A stretch of DNA of 22,138 nucleotides from an uncultured Eubacteriales bacterium (GTDB taxonomy: Bacteria; Bacillota; Clostridia; Oscillospirales; Butyricicoccaceae). Made by a program: the position numbers and the translations under genes. The notes beneath the pieces are model-generated. The model was not told the origin of the DNA. It ran no database searches and saw only the letters and a list, made by a program, of their open reading frames with translations. Below are positions 7,848 through 16,068 of the stretch, in pieces. The DNA lies in contig CAJKFC010000022.1 of assembly GCA_905199135.1 (NCBI GenBank), positions 1 through 22,138 of the forward strand, given 5' to 3'. The first letter of the stretch is position 1; each line of letters opens with the position of its first letter.

Positions 7848-9520
7848 TAAGAGGGTGCGCCGAAGAGCTGAACAAAAGGCTATTTGACGCCCGAATAGAC
7901 AAGATATATATGCCCTCCAAGGACAAGATAGTAATGACGGTAAAAAACGGCAGAGAGAGTCTTAAAGTCCTTTTGGAGGCGGGCAACATCGGCAGGGTGC
8001 ACATAACCGAGCAGAAATTTGAAAACCCAGATGTGCCGCCCATGTTTTGCATGCTTCTCAGAAAACACCTGACCTCGGGCAGGATAACGGCGGTAAAACA
8101 GCCCGGGTTTGAGAGAATGATGGACATATCGGTGCTGTCTGCCGACGAAATGGGCGATATAACCGAAAAGCACATATATATTGAGATGATGGGCCGAAGA
8201 AACAACATCATCTTTGCGGGAAGCGACGGCAGGATAATGGGCTGCATAAAAAAGATAGACCTTGAAATGTCGCCCGACAGACCTGTTTTGCCGGGGCTTT
8301 TGTATGAGCTGCCGCCAAAACAGGACAAGATGGATTTTATGGAAAGCAGCGCCGAGCAGATCAGAGATGTATTGCCCGAAGATCTGTCTCCCAAGATGAT
8401 AACCGACCGCGTGGCAGGAATTTCCCCTGCTGTGGCAAAAGAGATATGCTTTTTAAAGGAAAAGTACAACAGAGATCCCGTTGAGCAGATAGAAGAGCTG
8501 AAAGACAGGGTGAAAAACGGAGATTTTACACCTTATCTCATAAAAAAGAGCGACGGCTCTATGGACTATTCGGCCATGTATTTTGAACATCTGGAGGGGG
8601 CGGAGTTTGTCAAAGCCGATAGTTTTTCCGCTCTTTTGGACGGTTTCTATGCCGAAAAAACCGCGGCGGAGCAGAGGAAAAACGCCTCGGCTGAGCTTTT
8701 AAGAATGATGAATACCGCCCGTGACAGGCAGATAAGAAAGCTGTCCAATCAGGAAAACGAACTGCTCACCGCCTGCAAGAGGGAGGATATAAAGAAGAAG
8801 GCAGACCTCATTATGTCCAATATTCACCTTTTGGAAAAAGGCATGAAAGAGGCCGTCATATGCGACTATTTCACCGAGGGCACACCGTGGATAACAATAG
8901 AGCTCGACGAACAGAAAAGTCCCCAGCAGAACGCTCAAAGACTTTATGACAGCTACGGAAGGCTTAAAAACGCCGAGACGATGCTAAAGGAGCAGATAGA
9001 AAACGGCAGAAAAGAGCTCGATTATATAGAGTCTGTGTGTGCCGCTTTGGAAAAGGCTGAAAACAGCAGGGACATAGATGCCATCAAAGAAGAGCTTATA
9101 GAGAGCGGATACATCAAAAAACGAGATAAAAACAACAAGAAACCCCGCAAAAACACGATAAATCCGAGAAAATTCCGCTCGGAAAACGGATTTGTCATTC
9201 TCTGCGGCAGAAACAACATAGAAAACGACGCTCTCACCATGAGGCAGGCTGACAAAAGAGACATATGGTTTCATTCCAAGAACATACCGGGCAGCCATGT
9301 AATATTGGAGACAGAGGGCAGAGAGCCTTCCGACAGAGACATAGAGCAGGCGGCGGCAGTTGCGGCTTATTACTCGAAAAATCCCGAGGGAACTCTGTGC
9401 GCCATAGACTATACTGCCGTGAAATATGTAAAAAAAATACCGGGCGGAAAACCCGGAGCGGTGACATATTCAAATTTCAAAACCGCCTATGTTTTGCCTG
9501 AACTTCCCAAAGAGGAGTAA
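7826..9520 (+). CDS. rqcH: NFACT-family ribosome quality-control protein RqcH (Rqc2 homologue)
   Basis: RqcH binds obstructed 50S subunits and recruits tRNA-Ala to add C-terminal alanine tails to stalled chains. The 564 residues show an NFACT-N domain (MAQDSFMIRGCAEELNKRLF to about 200), a long charged coiled-coil region (about 260-440, many E/K/A residues), and a C-terminal NFACT-R domain (ENGFVILCGRNNIENDALT, DIWFHSKNIPGSHVIL). At the position of the conserved Asp-Arg pair of NFACT-N, this protein has Glu96-Arg97 (GFERMMDI). It was historically annotated as a fibronectin-binding protein. It overlaps trmK and is followed three bases later by the hydrolase gene. Confidence 0.93.
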   Translation: MAQDSFMIRGCAEELNKRLFDARIDKIYMPSKDKIVMTVKNGRESLKVLLEAGNIGRVHITEQKFENPDVPPMFCMLLRKHLTSGRITAVKQPGFERMMDISVLSADEMGDITEKHIYIEMMGRRNNIIFAGSDGRIMGCIKKIDLEMSPDRPVLPGLLYELPPKQDKMDFMESSAEQIRDVLPEDLSPKMITDRVAGISPAVAKEICFLKEKYNRDPVEQIEELKDRVKNGDFTPYLIKKSDGSMDYSAMYFEHLEGAEFVKADSFSALLDGFYAEKTAAEQRKNASAELLRMMNTARDRQIRKLSNQENELLTACKREDIKKKADLIMSNIHLLEKGMKEAVICDYFTEGTPWITIELDEQKSPQQNAQRLYDSYGRLKNAETMLKEQIENGRKELDYIESVCAALEKAENSRDIDAIKEELIESGYIKKRDKNNKKPRKNTINPRKFRSENGFVILCGRNNIENDALTMRQADKRDIWFHSKNIPGSHVILETEGREPSDRDIEQAAAVAAYYSKNPEGTLCAIDYTAVKYVKKIPGGKPGAVTYSNFKTAYVLPELPKEE

Positions 9521-9523
9521 AAT

Positions 9524-10219
9524 ATGAAAAAGGACATGTGCGTTCTCATAATCCACGGTTTCGGCGGGGGAGAGCATGAGGTGATAAATCTCTTTGATTA
9601 CCTTACCGAGAAGGGATACGAGTGCCGTCTGGCGAGACTTCACGGCCACACGGGAAAATATGTGGACTTCATGATGTCGGACAGAAAAATGTGGGTGAAA
9701 TCGGCAGATGACATGGCAAAAGAGCTTAAAGAACAGTATGAAAGAGTGGTCATAGTGGGCTTTTCCATGGGTGGGCTAATAGCCGCCGCGATTTCAAAAG
9801 AAATGCCTTTGGAGGCCATGATATTCGCCAATACTCCGATGATATTCTGCGATAAAATGCAGATGATGAGAAATCTCACCGAGGATTTCGGCAAGTATAT
9901 GAAAAAATATCTGTCGTCAGCCGTCAAAACTCCGCCTAATGCCGTCATAGAGCTTTGGAGGCTTTTAAGAGAGACAAAGCAGCAGTTTAAAGCCATAGGC
10001 TGCCGCTGTCTGATTTTGCAGTGTGAGGACGATGACACCGCCAACAAAAAGAGCGCAAGAATTATAGGCGAGCTTTTGAAAGGTGAGAGCAGCGTAGTGT
10101 ATTTTAAAAAAGGGGGCCACAAAATATTTTGCGGCCCCTCTTCGGATATAGCGTGTGACGAGATATTAAGGTTTATTGAATCGGGCAACGGTACGGTAAA
10201 TGGGCATGCCCCGAAGTGA
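9524..10219 (+). CDS. Alpha/beta hydrolase, carboxylesterase-like
   Basis: This is a cytoplasmic alpha/beta-hydrolase of 231 residues, similar to small carboxylesterases (Est30 type). It has the oxyanion segment HGFGGG, a nucleophile elbow GFSMGG with Ser81, a probable acid within CEDDD (169-171) and catalytic His199 in GGHKIF. The helical cap lies between. The substrate is unknown; short acyl or monoacylglycerol esters are typical of the family. The AAAGAGGAG ribosome binding site is inside the end of rqcH. Its last 54 bases overlap the convergent trmB gene on the other strand. Confidence 0.85.
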   Translation: MKKDMCVLIIHGFGGGEHEVINLFDYLTEKGYECRLARLHGHTGKYVDFMMSDRKMWVKSADDMAKELKEQYERVVIVGFSMGGLIAAAISKEMPLEAMIFANTPMIFCDKMQMMRNLTEDFGKYMKKYLSSAVKTPPNAVIELWRLLRETKQQFKAIGCRCLILQCEDDDTANKKSARIIGELLKGESSVVYFKKGGHKIFCGPSSDIACDEILRFIESGNGTVNGHAPK

Positions 10220-10807
10220 AAATTTCTCCTCGTATTCGGTCATAATATTTGGTGTGTCGGTGGAGTGAAGGTCGAAGGTTATCTCCGAAAGGGTCATGCC
10301 GAAGCCCGACATCTCGTTGAGGGAAAACTCAAACAGCTTGCTGTTGTCGGTTTTGAACTCAATGGAGCCGTTTTTCGACAGAATCTCTTTGTATATGGTG
10401 AGAAAGTTTCTGTGAGTCAGGCGGCGTTTGGCCTGCTTTTTGGGAGGCCACGGGTCGGAAAAGTTCAAAAATATTCTGTCGACCTCGCCCTTTTCGAATA
10501 TGTCGGCGAGATTTGCGCCGTCAAAGGCTATGAATATCAGGTTCGGAAGCTCCAAAGGCGAGGAGTGCTCCAAAGCGGTCAGCAGAGCGTTGACATCGCG
10601 TTCTATGCCTATAAAAAGTACATCGGGGTGCTGTTTTGCGTTTTCTATTATAAATCGGCCCTTTCCGCAGCCTATCTCTATGGAAAGAGGGAGAGAAAGA
10701 CCGAAACGCTCACGCCATTTGCCCTTGAATTCCTCGGGATTCTCCACAAGCATGTGCTTTACCCTCTCGAGCCTCACATCGAGATTTTTCTTTCTGCGCA
10801 TTCTCAT
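10166..10807 (-). CDS. trmB: tRNA (guanine(46)-N7)-methyltransferase TrmB
   Basis: TrmB makes m7G46 in the tRNA variable loop. The 213 residues carry the SAM motif IEIGCGKGRF, the IGIERD segment, and the family signature LNFSDPWPPKKQAKRRL, followed by FKTDN and TEYEEKF near the C-terminus. The ATG at 10807 has an AAAAGGACGG box upstream; Met3 is a possible alternative start. Its own promoter is at 10840-10868. The 3' end overlaps the convergent hydrolase by 54 bases, so the two transcripts are antisense at their ends. Confidence 0.95.
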   Translation of the reverse strand: MRMRRKKNLDVRLERVKHMLVENPEEFKGKWRERFGLSLPLSIEIGCGKGRFIIENAKQHPDVLFIGIERDVNALLTALEHSSPLELPNLIFIAFDGANLADIFEKGEVDRIFLNFSDPWPPKKQAKRRLTHRNFLTIYKEILSKNGSIEFKTDNSKLFEFSLNEMSGFGMTLSEITFDLHSTDTPNIMTEYEEKFSLRGMPIYRTVARFNKP

Positions 10808-10839
10808 AAAAATTACCGTCCTTTTTTAAATCAATGTTT

Positions 10840-10868
10840 ATTATACAATCAAAAAGGAAAATATTCAA
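10840..10868 (-). promoter_or_regulatory. Promoter for trmB
   Basis: On the - strand, TTGAAT (10868-10863), a 17-base spacer and a perfect TATAAT (10845-10840). It is back to back with the + strand promoter at 10876-10904. Confidence 0.8.
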
Positions 10869-10875
10869 GTGCGCA

Positions 10876-10904
10876 TTGACCTTTTTTGAGAAAAGATATA
10901 AAAT
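10876..10904 (+). promoter_or_regulatory. Promoter for the leucine-rich-repeat gene
   Basis: TTGACC at 10876-10881, a 17-base spacer and TAAAAT at 10899-10904. Only seven bases separate its -35 box from that of the divergent trmB promoter. Confidence 0.75.
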
Positions 10905-10939
10905 TATGATATGGGGACAGCAAAGACGGGAGGATTTTT

Positions 10940-11881
10940 ATGGTATCCGACAGATATTCGGTCATTATAGACGGAATAAAGATATCTTTAGATGCAGCAG
11001 AGCTGCCTGCGGATGTTTTTCTGACAGAAGATCTTACTCCTTTAAAGCCTCTTAAAAATCTGGAAAAGCTGTTTCTCCCGTGGAGAAGAATTTCCGATTT
11101 GACTCCTTTGGCTGAACTGAAGAAGCTGACAATTTTGGAGCTGTCTCAAAATCATATTGCGGACATTACGCCGCTCAAAGGGCTGACAAACCTGCAAAAA
11201 CTCATTTTGAATCAGAATCAAATTTCCGACCTGTCTCCCCTTGAGAATTTGACGCGGTTAAAGGAATTGATGCTCAGCGACAACGAAATTACAGATATAA
11301 CGCCGCTGGCGGACTTAAAATCTATGACTTTTCTCGATTTGAAGAACAATCGGATTGTAGATTTGTATCCTTTGCAAGGCCTTACAAAGACAATGTGGCT
11401 GCGGCTTTCGAATGCGCAGATTGCCGATATATCTCCGATTGCGGGTATGAAACAGCTGCGAGATCTGTATCTGGATGGGTGCAAAATCCAAGACTTTACG
11501 CCGCTGAGAGATCTGACGCGGCTTAGATGGCTGGATTTGAGCAACACCGATATTTCAGATCTGACGCCGGTAAAAGGGCTATACAGCCTGAATACGCTGT
11601 ATCTCAACGGAAATAGGATTACAGACCTGTCGCCTTTGGCGGATTTGACGAAATTAGGAGAACTGTTTTTGGCGCATAATACAATTACGGATTTGTCACC
11701 TTTTTCAGAGCTGAATTGGCTGCAAAGACTGAATTTGGAGGATAATCCATTAGAAGATCTGTCGCTGCTTAATGGAATGCCGATGCTGAGGGAAGTGTAT
11801 ATAAAGAATTGTCCGATAAAAAGGCAAAGTCTTGAAGCTTTTCGAAAGGCAAATCCGGATTGCCGTATCGAAATAAATTAA
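10940..11881 (+). CDS. Leucine-rich-repeat protein, internalin-type repeats, apparently cytoplasmic
   Basis: This 313-residue protein is almost entirely repeats. After a 40-residue N-terminal part, eleven consecutive 22-residue units run from residue 41 to 282 with the pattern LxxLxLxxNxIxDLxPLxxLxx, as in internalin A. A 31-residue cap ends the protein. It has no signal peptide, LPXTG motif or membrane segment, so unlike internalins it should stay in the cytoplasm. A GGGAGG box precedes the ATG. Codon use differs from flanking genes: isoleucine is often ATT here but mostly ATA/ATC in neighbours, and CCG, ACG and GCG are frequent. This suggests transfer. The binding partner is unknown. Confidence 0.9.
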   Translation: MVSDRYSVIIDGIKISLDAAELPADVFLTEDLTPLKPLKNLEKLFLPWRRISDLTPLAELKKLTILELSQNHIADITPLKGLTNLQKLILNQNQISDLSPLENLTRLKELMLSDNEITDITPLADLKSMTFLDLKNNRIVDLYPLQGLTKTMWLRLSNAQIADISPIAGMKQLRDLYLDGCKIQDFTPLRDLTRLRWLDLSNTDISDLTPVKGLYSLNTLYLNGNRITDLSPLADLTKLGELFLAHNTITDLSPFSELNWLQRLNLEDNPLEDLSLLNGMPMLREVYIKNCPIKRQSLEAFRKANPDCRIEIN

Positions 11882-11992
11882 TCATAGACAAGGCAAGGCG
11901 GCATGGCTCAGACCCTTGAAATGCCTCATTTTCTGTGATAGTATTTTTATATGAGGAAAATAAAGGTAACAGAGAGCGGAATATCAATATAT

Positions 11993-12019
11993 TTTACAGC
12001 AGATAAACACCGATATAAT
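11993..12019 (+). promoter_or_regulatory. Probable promoter for the yitT operon
   Basis: TATAAT at 12014-12019, with TTTACA at 11993-11998 (15-base spacer) or overlapping TTTTAC at 16. The spacing is short, so the -35 assignment is tentative. The rest of the gap from 11882 shows no clear terminator. Confidence 0.45.
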
Positions 12020-12059
12020 TGATTTTTAGTGGAAATATTTTATGAAGCGGAGGTATCAA

Positions 12060-12938
12060 ATGAAAATAGGCAAAATTGACAGAAAAAGAATATTGAAAAA
12101 TATTCTACTGATGAGTGCGGGAAGTGTGCTCTATGCCGTAGGTATCGCCCTGTTTCTCGATCCCAATCAGCTGGCTCCCGGCGGAGTGGTCGGTATAGCT
12201 ATTATTTTCAATTACCTGTTTTCAATACCGACAGGTACTATGATACTGCTTATAAACATACCTCTAATGCTTCTCGCCTGGTGGAAACTGGGATTTAAAA
12301 TGATAGTAAGCACCGTATATGTCACATTTTTTTCGTCTTTTCTGATAGATATCATCACCAAGGTGCAGTCGCAGCCTCTTACAACAGACCTGCTTTTGGC
12401 TGCCTGTTTCGGAAATGCTTTGGTGGCGGCAGGAATGGTAATGATATTTAAGGCAGGCAGCACTTCGGGAGGCACCGACATAATAGTCAAGCTGGTCAAG
12501 CAGAAATATCGCCACGCCAGCACAGGCACTATATTTATGGTGACCGACGCCGTGATAGTAACAAGCGCCATGATAGTGTTTAAAAACTTCGAGGTGGGAC
12601 TTTACGCCGTGCTCGCCATGGTGGTTTTCAGTACGGTTTTCGACAAGCTGCTCTACGGTATGGACAGCGCCCGAATGGTACACATAATATCCGACAAAGA
12701 AAAGGTTATAGGCGACAGGATAATGAAGGAGCTCGATATAGGAATAACCTATGTCAAAGGCTACGGAGGATACACAAAGGCGGAAAAAGATGTCATACTG
12801 TGCGCCATGAAAAAGCCTGTTCTGCCAAAAGTTCAGGATATAGTAAAAGAAGAAGATCCATTGGCATTTATAATAGTGTCCTCTGCCAATGAGGTATACG
12901 GCGAGGGACACAAGGATCAGTACGGTGAAAAACTTTAA
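12060..12938 (+). CDS. YitT family integral membrane protein
   Basis: This is a 292-residue membrane protein of the YitT (DUF161 plus C-terminal DUF2179) family. Several transmembrane helices are visible (ILLMSAGSVLYAVGIALFL, TMILLINIPLMLLAWW, LLLAACFGNALVAAGMVMIF, VGLYAVLAMVVFSTVF). The signature GSTSGGTDII lies in the middle, and a soluble ligand-binding-like domain ends in EDPLAFIIVSSANEVYGEG. I chose ATG 12060, which sits seven bases after GCGGAGGT, over the in-frame ATG at 12042, which has no ribosome binding site. The transported substrate, if any, is unknown. It is first in a five-gene run. Confidence 0.9.
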   Translation: MKIGKIDRKRILKNILLMSAGSVLYAVGIALFLDPNQLAPGGVVGIAIIFNYLFSIPTGTMILLINIPLMLLAWWKLGFKMIVSTVYVTFFSSFLIDIITKVQSQPLTTDLLLAACFGNALVAAGMVMIFKAGSTSGGTDIIVKLVKQKYRHASTGTIFMVTDAVIVTSAMIVFKNFEVGLYAVLAMVVFSTVFDKLLYGMDSARMVHIISDKEKVIGDRIMKELDIGITYVKGYGGYTKAEKDVILCAMKKPVLPKVQDIVKEEDPLAFIIVSSANEVYGEGHKDQYGEKL

Positions 12939-12951
12939 AGGAGATGTGAAT

Positions 12952-13542
12952 ATGTACGAAAAGCTTCGGGAAAATCTCAAAAGAAAAAGAATAGGCTTTA
13001 AGTATTTTGAAAACCGCGAGCAGGCTGCCGCCTATCTGACCGAAACGCTCAAGGGAGAGAAGATAGCCTTCGGCGGCTCTGTAACTCTTCAGGAGATGGG
13101 CCTTTATGAAAAGCTCAGGGAAAACAACGAGGTGTATTGGCACTGGATTGAGAAAAAGGACGAACAGAGAGAGATTGAAGCGGCTCTCACTACATACATT
13201 CTTTCGGCAAACGCCGTGGCCGAGACCGGCGAAATAGTAAACATAGACGGCACCGGAAATCGTGTGGCAAACGCTATATACGGCCCTTCAAAGGTATTTT
13301 ATGTAGTGGGCGAAAACAAGATATGTGAAAACCTTCACTCCGCAATAGACAGGGCGAGAAATATCGCAGCTCCCCTGAATGCCAAAAGGCTGGGCCTTTC
13401 CACTCCGTGTGCCGCAGACGGAAAATGTCATGACTGCGCCTCGGAGCAGAGAATATGCAATGCCATGACGGTGATAATGTCGAAGCCCGGAAAAATACAG
13501 CTTTGTGAAGTTATAGTGATAGGAGAAAAACTTGGCTATTAA
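12952..13542 (+). CDS. LUD-domain protein (lactate utilization / LutC-like)
   Basis: This 196-residue protein belongs to the LUD (DUF162) family related to LutC. The GGSVTLQEMGL and IDGTGNRVANAIYGP segments are typical of the fold. The C-terminal part has four cysteines, C153, C159, C162 and C169 (TPCAADGKCHDCASEQRICN), a likely metal or iron-sulfur site seen in clostridial members. Neighbouring lutA/lutB genes are absent, so lactate oxidation by a LutABC complex is not supported here. AAAGGAG at 12937-12943 supports ATG 12952. The end overlaps the lipoprotein gene by 11 bases. Confidence 0.87.
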   Translation: MYEKLRENLKRKRIGFKYFENREQAAAYLTETLKGEKIAFGGSVTLQEMGLYEKLRENNEVYWHWIEKKDEQREIEAALTTYILSANAVAETGEIVNIDGTGNRVANAIYGPSKVFYVVGENKICENLHSAIDRARNIAAPLNAKRLGLSTPCAADGKCHDCASEQRICNAMTVIMSKPGKIQLCEVIVIGEKLGY

Positions 13543-14626
13543 AAGATTTTTTCTGCTGCTCATCTTTATTATGGCTCTCTCGGGATGTGCCATAAAGGGA
13601 GAGATATATGAAAAGACCCCCCATGCCTATGAGCCCAAAGATGAGATACCGTCGGAGCTTACGGTGGTAAAATCCTATGTAGAGATAAAAAATCATTTGG
13701 AAAACATTATAGGGCTGGGAATCGACAGCACAAAACTGGCAGTGGTCGATTACTGGGGAGATATAGAGAAAGATCTCAAGGAGATAATAGGCGAGCTTAC
13801 AACAGAGGACCCGCTGGGAATATATGCTGTCTCATCGGTGGCCTATGAGCAGGCAAAGGCTTCGGGATATTATCAGGTGAACATCTCTGTGCAGTATAAA
13901 AAGACTTCTGAGGAGATACGCAGCATAATAACCGTCAAAAGCGATGAAGAGCTTGAAAACGAGCTCATAGATATGCTGTCTGATTTTCAGAGTAAAAAAG
14001 TATTCAGGGTGTGGAAGGCATACGATGTGGAAACACTCAATGAGATAGTAAAAAAAGCCTATTATAGCTCTCCGTCATCGGCTGTGGGACTTAAAAATGT
14101 CTCTTTCGGCCCGTTGAATGAGGGAAGCAACGGTCAGATATTTGAGGTCAGCGCAGAATATCTTTATACACACGACGAGCTGTTTATGAAAAAGCAGCAG
14201 ATAGAACAGGCAGGGGCGGAAATGTGCGCTGAGGCCGAAAACTATACGACCGACGAGAAGATAGCCTTTATATATGACAAAATATCGGAAATCGAGCTTG
14301 ACAGCGAAGCTATGATAGTCGTGACCGAAACGGGTGACACCCAGCATAAGACCGACACATATTCGGCATACGGAGCAATATTCAACAAGAAATCGGCTCA
14401 GTCAGGTATAGCCATGACCGAAAAGCTCATGTGCGATATTTTGGAAATACCAAACAGGATAATTGTCGGAAAAAAGGATGGAGTGCCACACATATGGCTG
14501 ATGATTCAGAGAGGCGAATCCTGGCAGCACTTTGACGCCACAGGCAGCAGGGAAAACTATATAATTTCCTCGATAGACTTGGCTCAACACTATGAATACA
14601 ATATGGAAATATACGATTTTCAGTAA
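13532..14626 (+). CDS. Lipoprotein with transglutaminase-like fold lacking the catalytic cysteine
   Basis: The TTG start at 13532, six bases after AGGAG, gives a lipoprotein signal MAIKRFFLLLIFIMALSGC with lipobox LSGC, so the product should be anchored outside the membrane. The 364 residues have no recognised family in the first 220. The last 100 resemble a bacterial transglutaminase-like domain: AQSGIAMTEKLMCDILEIPN, then PHIWLMI with His320 and QHFDATGS with Asp335. In active members the segment reads C-S-G-Y-A; here the cysteine position is Gln290. The domain is probably non-catalytic, perhaps ligand binding. The alignment is by eye. Confidence 0.75.
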   Translation: MAIKRFFLLLIFIMALSGCAIKGEIYEKTPHAYEPKDEIPSELTVVKSYVEIKNHLENIIGLGIDSTKLAVVDYWGDIEKDLKEIIGELTTEDPLGIYAVSSVAYEQAKASGYYQVNISVQYKKTSEEIRSIITVKSDEELENELIDMLSDFQSKKVFRVWKAYDVETLNEIVKKAYYSSPSSAVGLKNVSFGPLNEGSNGQIFEVSAEYLYTHDELFMKKQQIEQAGAEMCAEAENYTTDEKIAFIYDKISEIELDSEAMIVVTETGDTQHKTDTYSAYGAIFNKKSAQSGIAMTEKLMCDILEIPNRIIVGKKDGVPHIWLMIQRGESWQHFDATGSRENYIISSIDLAQHYEYNMEIYDFQ

Positions 14627-14668
14627 TTTTTGTGCTGTTTTAGGAAAAACTACCCAAGAGGTGGTTTT

Positions 14669-15331
14669 ATGATAATAATGGAAAACATCAGCAAGGTATA
14701 CGGCAGCGGCAGAAACCGTACCGAGGCTTTGAGCAATATCTCCCTGTATGTGGAAAAGGGGAGTTTCTGCTCGGTGGTAGGTGCTTCGGGCTCGGGAAAA
14801 TCGACCCTTTTAAACATAGCGGGCTGCCTGGATGCCCCTACGGAGGGAATGTATTTTCTCGATGACGAGGAGATAAGATGGAATGACAAATCAAGGCTTG
14901 CCGATATAAGGGGGAGGAAGATTGGCTTTGTCTTTCAGAGTTTTAATCTGATAAAGAATCTACCAGCCATAGAAAATGTGGAAATGCCGATGGTTTTGGC
15001 GGGAGTATCTCCAAAAAAGAGAAGAGAAGCCGCCGAAAGGGCTCTTGAGATAGTGGGTCTTTCCGAGAGAATGTACCACAGGCCCTATGAGATGTCGGGA
15101 GGGCAGCAGCAGCGCACAGCGGTGGCGAGAGCGGTTGTCAGAAATCCCGAGCTCATTCTGGCCGACGAGCCGACGGGAAATCTCGATGAGCCGTCGGGGC
15201 TTGAGGTCATGAGGCTTCTCAAAAAACTCAATGAAATGGGAAGCACCGTGCTGATGATAACCCACGATATGAAAAAGGCAAAGATGACCGATAAAATAAT
15301 TAAAATCAAAGACGGAAGGGTGGAGAAATAA
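14669..15331 (+). CDS. ABC transporter ATP-binding protein (MacB/LolD/FtsE type), orphan
   Basis: This 220-residue ATPase has Walker A GASGSGKST (38-46), Q-loop VFQSFNLI, signature MSGGQQQRTAVARA, Walker B LILADEPTGNLDEPSG and H-loop MITHD. The ADEPTGNLD sequence is typical of the MacB/LolD/FtsE group, which pairs with FtsX-like permeases. No permease is encoded nearby, so its partner must be elsewhere, or it is an orphan. I chose ATG 14669 after AGAGGTGG; the in-frame ATG at 14630 has no ribosome binding site. The stop overlaps the deaminase start (TAATG). The lipoprotein upstream could be functionally linked. Confidence 0.9.
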   Translation: MIIMENISKVYGSGRNRTEALSNISLYVEKGSFCSVVGASGSGKSTLLNIAGCLDAPTEGMYFLDDEEIRWNDKSRLADIRGRKIGFVFQSFNLIKNLPAIENVEMPMVLAGVSPKKRREAAERALEIVGLSERMYHRPYEMSGGQQQRTAVARAVVRNPELILADEPTGNLDEPSGLEVMRLLKKLNEMGSTVLMITHDMKKAKMTDKIIKIKDGRVEK

Positions 15332-15828
15332 TGGAGAGAAGGGATAAGACAAACTACTATCTCGATATTGCGCAGGCCGTTTTGAAAAGGGGCACATGCC
15401 TCAGGAGAAACTACGGAGCGATCATAGTCAAAAATGATGTTATAATTTCCACGGGATATGTGGGCGCGCCGAGAGGCAGGGCAAACTGCTCTGATTTGGG
15501 CGTATGCCGCAGGGAAAAGCTCAATGTGCCGAGAGGGCAGAGGTATGAGATGTGCCGTTCGGTGCATGCCGAGGCCAACGCTATAATCGCCGCGAGCCGT
15601 GAGGAGATGCTGGGAAGCACTCTTTACCTGGTTGGCGAGGAGGCGGGCACGGGAAAGCTGGTGGAAAACGCAAGCCCATGTAACATGTGCCGAAGACTTA
15701 TAATCAACGCCGGAATAAAGCAGGTTATAGTGAGAAACACTTCCGATACATTTACCGTCATAAATGTAGAGGATTGGATTACAGAGGACGATGTTCTGCC
15801 CGATGAGATGACAAGCGCCTATAAATAA
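15331..15828 (+). CDS. dCMP deaminase family protein (ComEB-like)
   Basis: This is a zinc-dependent cytidine/deoxycytidylate deaminase fold protein of 165 residues. The zinc and proton-shuttle motif is HAEANAI (H79, E81) and the second motif is PCNMC (C117, C120). An insertion rich in Cys and Arg (ANCSDLGVCRREKLNV) is typical of dCMP deaminases and ComEB. It probably converts dCMP to dUMP for dTMP synthesis. Its ATG overlaps the stop of the ABC gene by one base, showing coupling. It is the last gene of the run before the terminator at 15981. Confidence 0.9.
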   Translation: MERRDKTNYYLDIAQAVLKRGTCLRRNYGAIIVKNDVIISTGYVGAPRGRANCSDLGVCRREKLNVPRGQRYEMCRSVHAEANAIIAASREEMLGSTLYLVGEEAGTGKLVENASPCNMCRRLIINAGIKQVIVRNTSDTFTVINVEDWITEDDVLPDEMTSAYK

Positions 15829-16068
15829 TTACATATAGTTTTAAAGGTTAATTTTCTGAAAATCGTCGGGAAATAACAGGTAATCACGGCGTTTTGCCGG
15901 GTAGCCTGTTGATAAGTCTGTGGAATCTGTGTATAACTATCTGTAATCAGTAAAATGAATTAAACGGTGATTATATATAAAACACGCCTTTTATATTACA
16001 AAAGGCGTGTTTTTCAATATATTTACAGAATGATAGTTAAAAAAAAATCAAAATTTGGGGGAAAGAAC
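15829..16068 (+). other. Intergenic region with DnaA-box-like repeats
   Basis: No gene is visible. The first part holds three tandem 9-mers resembling DnaA boxes on the - strand: TGTTGATAA (15907-15915, one mismatch), TGTGGAATC (15919-15927, poor) and TGTGTATAA (15928-15936, full match to TTATNCACA). A small hairpin-prone stretch precedes them (15874-15910, AACAGG/CCTGTT outside CGGC/GCCG). The operon terminator and rex promoter follow. Confidence 0.4.
15981..16014 (+). terminator. Rho-independent terminator ending the yitT-deaminase run
   Basis: Twelve-base perfect stem (15981-15992 with 16000-16011), seven-base loop, T tract to 16014. The A tract on the 5' side could also make it act on the other strand. 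Confidence 0.9.

Noticed and set aside
11951..12022. A 23-codon ORF (MRKIKVTESGISIYFTADKH...) upstream of yitT
   Set aside because: No ribosome binding site is present and the probable yitT promoter lies inside it; it could be a remnant but there is too little to support a call.
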